A stretch of 12,701 nt of DNA from Hydrogenothermaceae bacterium (GTDB lineage: Bacteria > Aquificota > Aquificia > Aquificales > Hydrogenothermaceae). The DNA is taken from contig JALSSG010000132.1 of assembly GCA_026984355.1 (NCBI GenBank), forward strand, positions 1 to 12,701. The letters run 5' to 3'. Under the pieces are notes generated by a model. It had not been told where the DNA came from. It saw only the letters and a program-made list of their open reading frames with translations, and did no database searches. The first letter of the stretch is position 1. Each line of letters begins with the position of its first letter. The position numbers and the translations under genes are program-made. This document shows, in pieces, positions 1 to 6,750 of the stretch.

Positions 1-893
1 ATTATAAATTTTTGTATAAAAAATTCGTTAAATTTTACAATCCAAAAGTACTAATCGTACTAGAAGGAGAATTTTGGTACAACTTTATAACAACTACTTC
101 CAGTTTTACTCCAGTTATTTCAGCAAATACAAGAATATCACCTTCTTCATATAAGTTTTATAAAAGACTATCTTTTTTATATAGAAAAATATTTAACTCT
201 TTTGCAAAATTTCTGGTAAGGTCTAAAGATGATAAAGTTTTTTTAGAGGATTTTGTACGTGATAAAGATAAAATAGTTATTTGTGGTGATTTAAAATTTA
301 TATCGTCAGATACTAAGAAAGATGTCTTCTTGAAGAAAAATAATAAAAAAGTACTGATTGCTGGAAGTACTCATCCACCAGAAGAAAAGATACTTCTTGA
401 AACCTTCACAAAGTTAAAAAAGCAATTTCCAGACTTGGTTTTGGTACTTGCACCACGGCATTTAGAAAGGCTAAAACAGATAAAAGACCTGGTAAAAAGT
501 TATAATCTTTCTTATTCTCTTAGAACAGACACAGATAGTTTAGATACAGATGTTTATATAATAGATACACTTGGAGAGCTTTCTGGTCTTTATAAATATG
601 CAGATGTAGTTTTTGTTGGTGGGACTATTGCAGATGTAGGTGGACATAATATTTTAGAACCGGCATTAGAAAATAAGCCAGTTATTATTGGAAAAAATTT
701 TTATAAAATAAAGGAACTTTACAATATATTAAAAAATTATGGAGTAGTTTATGTAATACATGATGAAAAACAGCTGTATAGTAAAATACTGGAACTTTTA
801 AAAAATAAGGTTAATATATCTGTTGACTTTAAACAGCTTCAGGAAAATATAAAGAACTGTTATATATCAAATATAGATAAATTTTTGAGGTGA
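1..893 (+). CDS. waaA: 3-deoxy-D-manno-octulosonic acid (Kdo) transferase, 5'-truncated by window edge
   Basis: Inner-membrane glycosyltransferase that moves Kdo from CMP-Kdo onto the lipid A precursor, the first core-sugar step of LPS synthesis. The reading frame is open to the left edge (codons from base 3), so the TTG at 12 is not a credible start. About 296 of the family's roughly 400-430 residues are present and the N-terminal part is missing. Seen motifs, in order: EGEFW at bases 63-77, matching the family's E-x-E-x-W acceptor-side motif; AGSTHPPEE at about residues 117-125 counted from base 12, matching the A/G-S-T-H-x-x-E-E motif; APRH at 147-150; and FVGGT...GGHNILEP at about 201-217, the CMP-Kdo-binding C-terminal signature. 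The stop TGA lies inside the ribosome site of the next gene, so translation is probably coupled. Whether the enzyme adds one, two or three Kdo residues cannot be told from this fragment. Confidence 0.93.
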   Translation, partial: YKFLYKKFVKFYNPKVLIVLEGEFWYNFITTTSSFTPVISANTRISPSSYKFYKRLSFLYRKIFNSFAKFLVRSKDDKVFLEDFVRDKDKIVICGDLKFISSDTKKDVFLKKNNKKVLIAGSTHPPEEKILLETFTKLKKQFPDLVLVLAPRHLERLKQIKDLVKSYNLSYSLRTDTDSLDTDVYIIDTLGELSGLYKYADVVFVGGTIADVGGHNILEPALENKPVIIGKNFYKIKELYNILKNYGVVYVIHDEKQLYSKILELLKNKVNISVDFKQLQENIKNCYISNIDKFLR

Positions 894-894
894 T
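887..894 (+). promoter_or_regulatory. Shine-Dalgarno GAGGTGAT fixing the start of the ferritin-like/VIT gene
   Basis: GAGGTGAT overlaps the waaA stop codon and lies 7 bases (after GAGG) upstream of ATG 898. A TTG in frame at 895 is too close to this site, so ATG 898 is preferred. The overlap with waaA suggests translational coupling. Confidence 0.7.
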
Positions 895-897
895 TTG

Positions 898-2001
898 ATG
901 GAAAATAAACTAATACAAGATGCTAAAGAATTTTATATAAATGAGATAAATGACCACTATATGTATGTATCTTTAGCACATATTGAAAAAGATGAAGATT
1001 TAAAAAATGACCTTTTAAAAATAGCTAATATGGAAAAAAAGCATGCACAATTCTGGAAAAAGTTCATAGAAAAAAGGGGTGGAAATGTTCCAGATGTAAA
1101 ACCAGGTAAAATCAAAACTTTCCTTTTAAAACTTCTAAGAAAGCTTTTTAATCCTTTACTGGTAGTTTCATTCCTTGAAATAGGTGAATCTGCTGGTTTT
1201 CAAAGATATTATAAGTTTTTAAAGGAACAGAGTATAAATTTAGATGATTATGAGCAAAATGCCCTTAAAAACATTATCTTAGATGAGATAGCTCATGAAA
1301 CTATTTTTAAGGAAAAAGAAAGTTCTTTAGCAGGGTTATCTAATATAAGAGATTTTGTTCTTGGAATGAATGATGGTTTAGTTGAGATATTAGGAGCTGT
1401 TGCAGGATTATCAGCTGTGTATGTATATCAGCCTCAGATGGTAGCTGTTAGTGGTCTTATTGTTGGTATGGCTGGAGCACTTTCTATGGGTATTGGAGCT
1501 TATATCTCTGTTCGTTCTCAAAGACAGGTAAATGAAGCACTAAGAGAAAAAATGGAAATATTATTTGATGTTTCACCGGAAAGTGCTCTAAGAGAATTAG
1601 AATTAAGGTTAAAAGAGGCAGGCTTAACAGAAGAAATAATAAAAGATGTTGTTGAAAAATTAGGTAAAAATAAAGAAGCAATTAAAAAGCTTCTTATTCG
1701 TGAAACAGATGAAAATGAGGTACTTTCTGGTTTATTTACAGGTTTTGCGTATTTATTTGGTGTGTTTTTCCCTGTACTACCATTTTTCTTTGCTCCAACG
1801 TCTTATATAGCTCTTCCATTTTCTATACTTTTTGCAGGACTTGCTCTTTCTATAGTTGCTACTGTAATTTCTGTACTTTCTGGAATTTCAGTTAAAAAGA
1901 AAATTATAGAAATGGTGTTGTCAGCTTTTGGTGCAGCAGGGATAGCATATGTATTTGGTACAATAATGCAGCAGGTGTTTGGAATAAATATTGATGTTTA
2001 A
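898..2001 (+). CDS. Ferritin-like/VIT1-CCC1 fused iron transporter (MbfA / erythrin-VIT type)
   Basis: Predicted inner-membrane iron (possibly Mn) exporter with a di-iron sensing or oxidising domain; 367 residues from ATG 898. Residues about 1-140 form a ferritin/rubrerythrin-like four-helix bundle with paired ligands E46xxH49 and E130xxH133, plus E16 and E94/E97 as candidate carboxylates. Residues about 148-367 are a VIT1/CCC1 domain: DFVLGMNDGLVEILGAVAG begins TM1, then SMGIGAYISVRSQRQ, a charged cytosolic segment (about 209-270) rich in Glu, and three hydrophobic segments to the C-terminus. The GAY in place of the GEY of plant/yeast VITs fits the MbfA branch. Known members of that branch in alpha-proteobacteria export iron and protect against peroxide; that role here is inferred. 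It sits 4 bases after waaA and 11 before yicC. Binding-site residues and substrate are not proven by the sequence. Confidence 0.88.
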   Translation: MENKLIQDAKEFYINEINDHYMYVSLAHIEKDEDLKNDLLKIANMEKKHAQFWKKFIEKRGGNVPDVKPGKIKTFLLKLLRKLFNPLLVVSFLEIGESAGFQRYYKFLKEQSINLDDYEQNALKNIILDEIAHETIFKEKESSLAGLSNIRDFVLGMNDGLVEILGAVAGLSAVYVYQPQMVAVSGLIVGMAGALSMGIGAYISVRSQRQVNEALREKMEILFDVSPESALRELELRLKEAGLTEEIIKDVVEKLGKNKEAIKKLLIRETDENEVLSGLFTGFAYLFGVFFPVLPFFFAPTSYIALPFSILFAGLALSIVATVISVLSGISVKKKIIEMVLSAFGAAGIAYVFGTIMQQVFGINIDV

Positions 2002-2012
2002 AGGAGAAATAA

Positions 2013-2870
2013 ATGCCATATAGTATGACAGGTTTTGCCTATAAACTAAAGCAATATGATGGATATGAGATATCTGTAAAGATAAAATCACTAAATAATA
2101 GAGGTATAGATATAAAAGTTAAAGGTTCAAGAGATATAATCTTCTTTTTAGATATGGATGTAAGAAACATTATAAGAAAATACTTTGAAAGAGGGTCTAT
2201 AGATGTACTTATAGACCTAAAGCAGACATTTATAGATTTTCCTATTGATAAAGAAAAATTAAGGCAGGCTGTTTTAGTGGTAAAAGAATTGCAAAAAAGC
2301 GTAGATTTAGATTTATCAGGAGATAAAGTTTATGATATTGCTTCAAATCTGGTTTCAGAAAAAAAAGAAGAGTTTATAGATGAAAAATTAAAAAAACAGA
2401 TTCTTCTGGTTGTTCAGCAAGCAGCAAAAGAACTAAAAAAAGAAAGGGAAAAAGAAGGTAAAAAGCTTATTAAAGATATAAAACAAAGATTAAAAAATAT
2501 TGAATCTCTTTTAAAAAAATTAGAAAAACAAAAAGACAAACTTATAGCAGTAGCAAAAGAAAAAACAATATCAAAGATAAAAGAAATTTTTGGGGAAGAA
2601 CATTCAGAAAGGGCATATATAGAAGCTACACTGCTTGTTGATAAAATGGATATTACAGAGGAAATAGTTAGATTAAAGTCCCATATAAATAGATTTAAAG
2701 AGCTTTTAAAATCAAAAGAACCAGTTGGTAGAAAAATGGACTTTTTATGTCAGGAAATGTTAAGAGAGATAAACACAATGGGAAACAAAATGCCTGATTT
2801 AAGTGAATATACTGTTGAGATGAAAACAGAATTAGAAAAAATTCGCCAGCAGGTACAGAACATAGAATGA
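2013..2870 (+). CDS. yicC: YicC/YloC family endoribonuclease
   Basis: Cytoplasmic protein of the YicC/YloC family, whose members have been described as endoribonucleases acting on small RNAs and mRNAs. The N-terminus PYSMTGFA carries the family's S-M-T-G-F signature (residues 4-8). The middle (about 105-185) is a very lysine/glutamate-rich predicted coiled coil, and the C-terminal DUF1732 part carries DFLCQEMLREINTMGNK and ends in EKIRQQVQNIE, the family's near-invariant tail. At 285 residues it is of normal family length. AAGGAG (2001-2006) lies 6 bases upstream of ATG 2013. Its stop overlaps the start of the M48 protease gene (ATGA, 2867-2870), implying coupled translation. In many bacteria yicC lies beside gmk and rpoZ; neither is next to it here. 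Confidence 0.92.
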   Translation: MPYSMTGFAYKLKQYDGYEISVKIKSLNNRGIDIKVKGSRDIIFFLDMDVRNIIRKYFERGSIDVLIDLKQTFIDFPIDKEKLRQAVLVVKELQKSVDLDLSGDKVYDIASNLVSEKKEEFIDEKLKKQILLVVQQAAKELKKEREKEGKKLIKDIKQRLKNIESLLKKLEKQKDKLIAVAKEKTISKIKEIFGEEHSERAYIEATLLVDKMDITEEIVRLKSHINRFKELLKSKEPVGRKMDFLCQEMLREINTMGNKMPDLSEYTVEMKTELEKIRQQVQNIE

Positions 2871-4147
2871 GAAAAATTTTTCTAATTTTTTGGCTTTTTC
2901 TCTTTGTTTCCTGTGCAAAAACATATGACCCATTAACAGGAAAAGAGGTTTATACACTTTTACCAGAAGAAAAAGAGATAGAGTTAGGAAAGTTATATGT
3001 TCCTTTAGCTATAGACCAGAATGATGGAAGATACCCGGACAAAGAAGTTCAAAAGTATATCCAATCTATAGGTCTAAAAATAGCTAAAGTAGTTCCAAGA
3101 AAACTACCTTATCAGTTCTTTGTTGTAAACTCACCAGTAGTTAATGCTTTTGCTTTACCAGGTGGAAAAATATTTGTAAATATAGGGCTTTTATATGTAT
3201 TGGAAAATGAAAGTCAGTTAGCAGGTGTTTTAGGACATGAACTTGCTCACGTGAATGCAAGACACCATGCAAGGTTTTTAGAAAAGCAGTACGGTATGGC
3301 AATTTTATTTAATATACTTGCTATACTTTTAGCAAATCAGCAAAATGCAGATATTTTTTTACAGTTTGGTAAAATAGGAGTTCAACTTCTAACGCTAAAA
3401 TACAGTAGAGACCAGGAAAGAGAAGCTGATAGATTAGGAGTAAGATTTGCTTATGAAGCAGGATATGACCCAAGAGGACTGCTTGAAACATTTTTGATAT
3501 TTAAGAAATTAGATAAGGTGAAAGTTCCTGAATGGCTTTTAACTCACCCACTTCCAGAAAACAGATATAAAGAAGTAAAAAAACTTATAAATAAATACAA
3601 TTTGACTAATAAACATCTAATAAAAGACACAAAAGAATTTCATTATATAAAAAACAAAATACTAAAATACAAAAAATCCTATGAACTTCTAAATAAATCA
3701 AAGACTCTTATAAGTAAAGGAAAGTATGAAAAGGCTTTAACATTACTTAATAAATCGTTAAAGATATATCCAAAAAATTGTGCTTCTTTAACATATAGAG
3801 CGATTATATTCCTTGTGAAAAAAGAGTATAAAAAATCTTTTACAGATGCAAAAAAATCCGCTGAGATAGATAATATGTTCTTTAAACCTCATTTAATCGC
3901 AGGTATTTCTCTAAACAAGATGAAAAAGTACAAGCAAAGTATATATTACCTTGAAAAAGCTAAAAATTTGATACCTTCTTTTCCTGATACTTACTACTTT
4001 TTAGGACTTGATTACGAGTATTTAAGACAGTATGAAAAAGCTATAGAAAACTATCAAACTGCTTTAAAACTTTCTGATGGGAAAAGAGGTTGGGAAGCAG
4101 ATGCTAAAAGAAGATTGATAAGACTAAAAAACCTGCTATACTATTAA
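2867..4147 (+). CDS. M48-family zinc metalloprotease lipoprotein with C-terminal TPRs (BepA/LoiP-like)
   Basis: Predicted periplasmic, membrane-anchored zinc protease of peptidase family M48. The N-terminus is a short hydrophobic signal ending LFVSC, so Cys16 is the likely lipidated residue. The catalytic motif HELAH places H124, E125 and H128; the third zinc ligand is E184 in the SRDQEREAD segment (E-x3-D). THPLPENR (about 226-233) is the usual M48 downstream motif, with H227 in the place of the regulatory His described in BepA. Residues about 270-410 hold roughly four TPR units (KYEKALTLLNKSL, YEKAIENYQTAL and others). BepA of E. coli has the same protease-TPR order and works in outer-membrane protein and LptD quality control, but is soluble; LoiP and YcaL are lipoproteins without this TPR tail. 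The LPS-gene neighbourhood fits an envelope role, which is inference. Confidence 0.92.
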   Translation: MRKIFLIFWLFLFVSCAKTYDPLTGKEVYTLLPEEKEIELGKLYVPLAIDQNDGRYPDKEVQKYIQSIGLKIAKVVPRKLPYQFFVVNSPVVNAFALPGGKIFVNIGLLYVLENESQLAGVLGHELAHVNARHHARFLEKQYGMAILFNILAILLANQQNADIFLQFGKIGVQLLTLKYSRDQEREADRLGVRFAYEAGYDPRGLLETFLIFKKLDKVKVPEWLLTHPLPENRYKEVKKLINKYNLTNKHLIKDTKEFHYIKNKILKYKKSYELLNKSKTLISKGKYEKALTLLNKSLKIYPKNCASLTYRAIIFLVKKEYKKSFTDAKKSAEIDNMFFKPHLIAGISLNKMKKYKQSIYYLEKAKNLIPSFPDTYYFLGLDYEYLRQYEKAIENYQTALKLSDGKRGWEADAKRRLIRLKNLLYY

Positions 4148-4176
4148 TCCTCAAATAAAAATTTTAGGAGGGGAAG

Positions 4177-4626
4177 ATGCCAGTAGTTGGTGCAAAAAAA
4201 TTAGAAGTTATATTTAGAAAAGCTGCAGGTTTAGATATAGACCATTCAAAAGCAAAAGCAATAACAGATATAGCGGAGCAAAAGCTGTATGATTTACTTC
4301 TTGTAGCAGAAAGAAATGCAAATCTAAATGGAAGAGAGGTTATATGGGAAGCAGATGTTCCTCTTACAAAAGGTTTTTTAGAAACAATTCAGAAATTTAA
4401 AAAGTTAGAAGAAGAAATTCAGGTACAGGACATACTTAATTTCCTTGCAACAATGCCACCATTAAAATATCCTCTTGAGATAGAACTTGAAAATAAACTT
4501 CCAGAGATAGTAGGAGCACTTTTATATATAATTGCTAATTTAATAAAGGAAATATCACCAGGAACAAGAAAACCAAGTGAAGAGGATATAGAAAAGGCTA
4601 AACAGGTTTTAAATCTTACTATGTAA
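4177..4626 (+). CDS. DUF1931 double-histone-fold protein (Aq_328-like bacterial histone-fold)
   Basis: A 149-residue cytoplasmic protein recognised as the DUF1931 family, whose Aquifex aeolicus member Aq_328 was solved as a single chain forming a histone-fold pseudodimer. Seen here: a first helix-long helix-helix unit (about 7-75: KLEVIFRKAAG, then KAITDIAEQKLYDLLLVAERNANLNGREVIWEADV) and a second (about 82-147: DILNFLATM, then ELENKLPEIVGALLYIIANLIKEISP, then SEEDIEKAKQVL). Each ends in the short strand-loop-helix typical of the fold. The protein is acidic overall and lacks an obvious basic DNA-binding face, so DNA packing should not be assumed. A very strong ribosome site AGGAGGGG (4166-4173) precedes ATG 4177, suggesting high expression. 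It follows the M48 gene by 29 bases, probably on the same transcript. The biological role is unknown. Confidence 0.85.
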   Translation: MPVVGAKKLEVIFRKAAGLDIDHSKAKAITDIAEQKLYDLLLVAERNANLNGREVIWEADVPLTKGFLETIQKFKKLEEEIQVQDILNFLATMPPLKYPLEIELENKLPEIVGALLYIIANLIKEISPGTRKPSEEDIEKAKQVLNLTM

Positions 4627-4669
4627 ACAGTTTTATTAATTTTTTAGAAAACGCCGAAACATAGTTTAT

Positions 4670-4687
4670 GTATTAATACGGTATTAT
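4670..4687 (+). promoter_or_regulatory. Candidate promoter/operator of the diguanylate cyclase gene
   Basis: The 69-base gap before the diguanylate cyclase gene holds a perfect palindrome GTATTAATAC (4670-4679), a second palindrome AATACGGTATT (4675-4685), and thus a direct repeat of GTATTA spaced 11 bases apart (4670 and 4681). A -10-like TATTAT lies at 4682-4687, 8 bases before the TTG start. No good -35 is visible at 17 bases. If the -10 is real, the mRNA would begin at or next to the start codon (leaderless). This is inference from pattern only. Confidence 0.3.
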
Positions 4688-4695
4688 GGTCTAGT

Positions 4696-5781
4696 TTGAA
4701 TTATAGTTTCTTAAGAAGGTTTTTATGTAAGGATTGTAGTGAGGATATTTCTGTATTTGAGATAGAAAATCTTTTTCGTAGGAAACTGTCTTTTTTTGCT
4801 TCTTTTGTAGGTATATTTGTACAGTCTATTGAGCTGATTTATAACTATTTTTTAGGTCAGTATAAAATCTTTTTTATTAATCTGCTGGTTCTTATTATAG
4901 TTTCTTTTGTATTACTTTTCTTTAAAAAACTATCAACAAAGATAATTACAAATCTTTTAGTGATTTCTCTTTCTATAAAGATACTGCCTATTATACTTTT
5001 CTTTAAAGAAACACTTTTTCCATGGATTGTTCTTTTTCCTTTGATTTCTATCATTTTAGTTGGGCTTAGATTATCTTTTTTTTACTCTTTAGCAGTATTT
5101 AGTATTATTATGTTTGTACTGATTGCTAAGAGAAGCCATTTAACTACCTATGATTTTCAATTTTATTTTGAGATAATTCTGGCATATCTTACATCTTTTT
5201 TAATTGGTTCTATATATGAGTTTTTCAACAAATTTTTCCATACACAGTTAAAAAAACAGGCATTAAAAGACTTCTTAACAGGACTTTTTAACAGAAGATA
5301 TTTTGAAGAAATATTAAGATGGGAAATAGAGCTTTCCAAAAGATATAAACATCCTCTTTCAATAATTCTTGTAGATTTAGATGACTTTAAGTGTATTAAT
5401 GATAAATATGGACATCAGTTTGGAGATAAAGTTCTAAAAATGGTAGCTGAAAGTATAAAAAGGAATATTCGCAGTTCAGATATTCCTGCCAGATATGGTG
5501 GTGAAGAATTTATTATCCTACTTCCAGAAACTGATTTAGAAGGAGCAAAAAAAGTAGCAGAAAAATTAAGAAGAATAATTCAAGAACTTAGTATAGATAA
5601 TACAAAATTGACAGCAAGTTTTGGTATAACAGAACTTTTAGAAAATGATTCTATGGAAACTTTTATAAAAAGGGCTGATAAAGCTTTATATAGAGCAAAA
5701 AAAGAAGGGAAAAATAAAGTTATTGCCGAATTATCAAATGAAACATTTGAAAAAAATTGTAAAAATAAAAAAACAGATTAA
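4696..5781 (+). CDS. Membrane-bound diguanylate cyclase (GGDEF domain)
   Basis: Makes cyclic di-GMP from two GTP. Residues about 33-178 are a membrane region of five or six hydrophobic segments, resembling no sensor family I can name. The GGDEF domain runs from about 189 to 350: DFLTGLFNRRYFEE (192-205), VDLDDFKCINDKYGHQFGD (226-244, metal- and substrate-binding), and an intact active-site GGEEF (268-272). The product-inhibition I-site R259-S-S-D262 lies exactly five residues upstream, so feedback inhibition is likely. A CxxC pair (C11, C14) lies just before the first membrane segment and could bind metal or be redox active. The start is uncertain: TTG 4696 has no visible Shine-Dalgarno, and the frame stays open upstream to about 4648 with no ATG. 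No EAL or PilZ partner is in the window. Confidence 0.9.
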   Translation: MNYSFLRRFLCKDCSEDISVFEIENLFRRKLSFFASFVGIFVQSIELIYNYFLGQYKIFFINLLVLIIVSFVLLFFKKLSTKIITNLLVISLSIKILPIILFFKETLFPWIVLFPLISIILVGLRLSFFYSLAVFSIIMFVLIAKRSHLTTYDFQFYFEIILAYLTSFLIGSIYEFFNKFFHTQLKKQALKDFLTGLFNRRYFEEILRWEIELSKRYKHPLSIILVDLDDFKCINDKYGHQFGDKVLKMVAESIKRNIRSSDIPARYGGEEFIILLPETDLEGAKKVAEKLRRIIQELSIDNTKLTASFGITELLENDSMETFIKRADKALYRAKKEGKNKVIAELSNETFEKNCKNKKTD

Positions 5782-5813
5782 AATAGAAGAAAACAAACCT
5801 TAAGGAAGGAAAA

Positions 5814-6200
5814 ATGAAAGCAAAATCATGGAACCAATATGTTGAGATAACAGCATATGATAAAGAAGGAAACAGCAGAAAAGTTCATGCTTTGTATATT
5901 GTTGCTGTTCCAGCAGAGGATAAACTTGAAAAGGAAATAGATTTTAAATGCTATAGACCTACTTACATACCTAAAGATATTGTCCAAAAAATAGGTAAAG
6001 CTTATGGTGTTGCTACAGAATTTGATATAGATAATCCTGAAAAATATGAGATTATAGGTTATAGACCAGATTTAGACCTTTATGTTTTTAAAGAAGGGCT
6101 TACCTTTGAAGAAGGTCTTGAGAAGATTTTGCAAATCATGAAAGATTATCTAAAAAAAGAGAACTTTGAGGCGTCCAGGATAGAAACTGTAATAGATTAA
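5814..6200 (+). CDS. Conserved-looking hypothetical cytoplasmic protein, 128 aa
   Basis: I do not recognise this family. No signal peptide or membrane segment; one Cys (in DFKCYRPTY). The composition suggests a mixed alpha/beta fold: strand-like stretches at about 8-13 and 26-32 (VEITAY, LYIVAV) and at 83-91 (YEIIGYRPD, then LYVF), and an amphipathic C-terminal helix (about 99-118, EEGLEKILQIMKDYLKK). The ribosome site AAGGAAGGA (5802-5810) before ATG 5814 is strong, and codon and amino-acid use match the neighbours, so this is a real gene. It follows the diguanylate cyclase gene by 32 bases and probably shares its transcript. A link to c-di-GMP is possible but rests only on position; no PilZ RxxxR/DxSxxG motif is present. 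Confidence 0.75.
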   Translation: MKAKSWNQYVEITAYDKEGNSRKVHALYIVAVPAEDKLEKEIDFKCYRPTYIPKDIVQKIGKAYGVATEFDIDNPEKYEIIGYRPDLDLYVFKEGLTFEEGLEKILQIMKDYLKKENFEASRIETVID

Positions 6201-6204
6201 TCAG

Positions 6205-6233
6205 TTGCCGTCATATACGTAAAAATTTATATT
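6205..6233 (+). promoter_or_regulatory. Candidate sigma-70-type promoter for the two exported-protein genes
   Basis: TTGCCG (6205-6210, four of six to TTGACA) and TATATT (6228-6233, five of six to TATAAT) are separated by exactly 17 bases in the short gap after the 128-aa gene. Predicted transcription start is near 6240, giving a leader of about 28 bases that begins with the hairpin at 6243-6263. Confidence 0.5.
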
Positions 6234-6242
6234 AAATATTAG

Positions 6243-6263
6243 AACCATATATTCTATGGGGTT
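6243..6263 (+). promoter_or_regulatory. 5'-leader hairpin covering the ribosome site
   Basis: CCATA (6245-6249) and TATGG (6255-6259) are inverted with a 5-base loop. Two more A-T pairs (6243-6244 with 6262-6263) can form across a GG bulge. The stem contains most of the GGGG (6258-6261) that serves as ribosome site for ATG 6268, and also the alternative ATG at 6256. The stem is short and AT-rich, so its stability at a thermophile's growth temperature is doubtful. Confidence 0.3.
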
Positions 6264-6267
6264 TATG

Positions 6268-6747
6268 ATGAGGAAAATTCTACTTTTTCTCAGCAGTGTT
6301 TTATTATTTTCCTTTAGTTTTGCTCAGGAGTATAAACAGTTTTATGAGTATCTAATTGATTTAGATGGTTGGAAAGGTTCACAGCCTTCAGGACAGTACA
6401 CAAAAACATTTATGGGAGAGCTTTTAAAAGTAGAGAGAAATTATACAAAACAAAATCAATCTTTAAAAGTTCAGATAATAAAAGGTGGTATTGTTATGAT
6501 GATGTGGATGCCTTTTTCAATGGTTGTGGAACAGGATACGCCAGAAAAATTTTTGAAAACTACACAGATAGAAGGATTCAAATCTGCGATAGAGCACAAC
6601 AAAAAGGATAATTCTGGAAAGATTTTAATGATGGTAGCTCCTAACGCTGCTTTTATTCTTGAATATAGTGGTATAAAGGACTACAATCAGGCTGTAGAAA
6701 TTGTAAAAAAATTTCCTTTGAAGAAAATCTCTATGAAACTTATGTAA
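6268..6747 (+). CDS. Small exported protein of unknown function, 159 aa
   Basis: Predicted periplasmic protein. From ATG 6268 it starts MRKILLFLSSVLLFSFSFA, a classic signal peptide with likely cleavage before QEYKQ. ATG 6268 is chosen over ATG 6256 and 6265 because GGGG (6258-6261) lies 6 bases upstream and because the Arg-Lys n-region then comes directly after Met. The mature part is about 140 residues: DLDGWKGSQPSGQY near its N-terminus, a met-rich stretch GGIVMMMWMPFSM, and a second hydrophobic strand near KILMMVAPNAAFILEY, ending in VEIVKKFPLKKISMKLM. It has no Cys. I do not recognise the family. It lies 3 bases upstream of the lipoprotein gene, so the two are almost certainly co-expressed. 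Confidence 0.78.
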   Translation: MRKILLFLSSVLLFSFSFAQEYKQFYEYLIDLDGWKGSQPSGQYTKTFMGELLKVERNYTKQNQSLKVQIIKGGIVMMMWMPFSMVVEQDTPEKFLKTTQIEGFKSAIEHNKKDNSGKILMMVAPNAAFILEYSGIKDYNQAVEIVKKFPLKKISMKLM

Positions 6748-6750
6748 AAT

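Noticed and set aside
12..14. TTG as the start of waaA
   Set aside because: The frame continues to the window edge and the family's N-terminal region is missing, so the gene starts upstream of the window.
4634..4660. Sigma-28 (flagellar) promoter upstream of the diguanylate cyclase
   Set aside because: GCCGAAAC matches six of eight of the -10, but the base run at the -35 spacing (TATT) does not match TAAA well.
4627..4695. c-di-GMP riboswitch before the diguanylate cyclase gene
   Set aside because: Too short, and the conserved GEMM core (such as a GGGCAAACC-like segment and its paired stems) is absent.
6369..6611. 80-codon + strand frame inside the small exported protein gene
   Set aside because: It lies wholly within a frame with a good signal peptide and promoter; its own start has no ribosome site and the product shows no recognisable feature.
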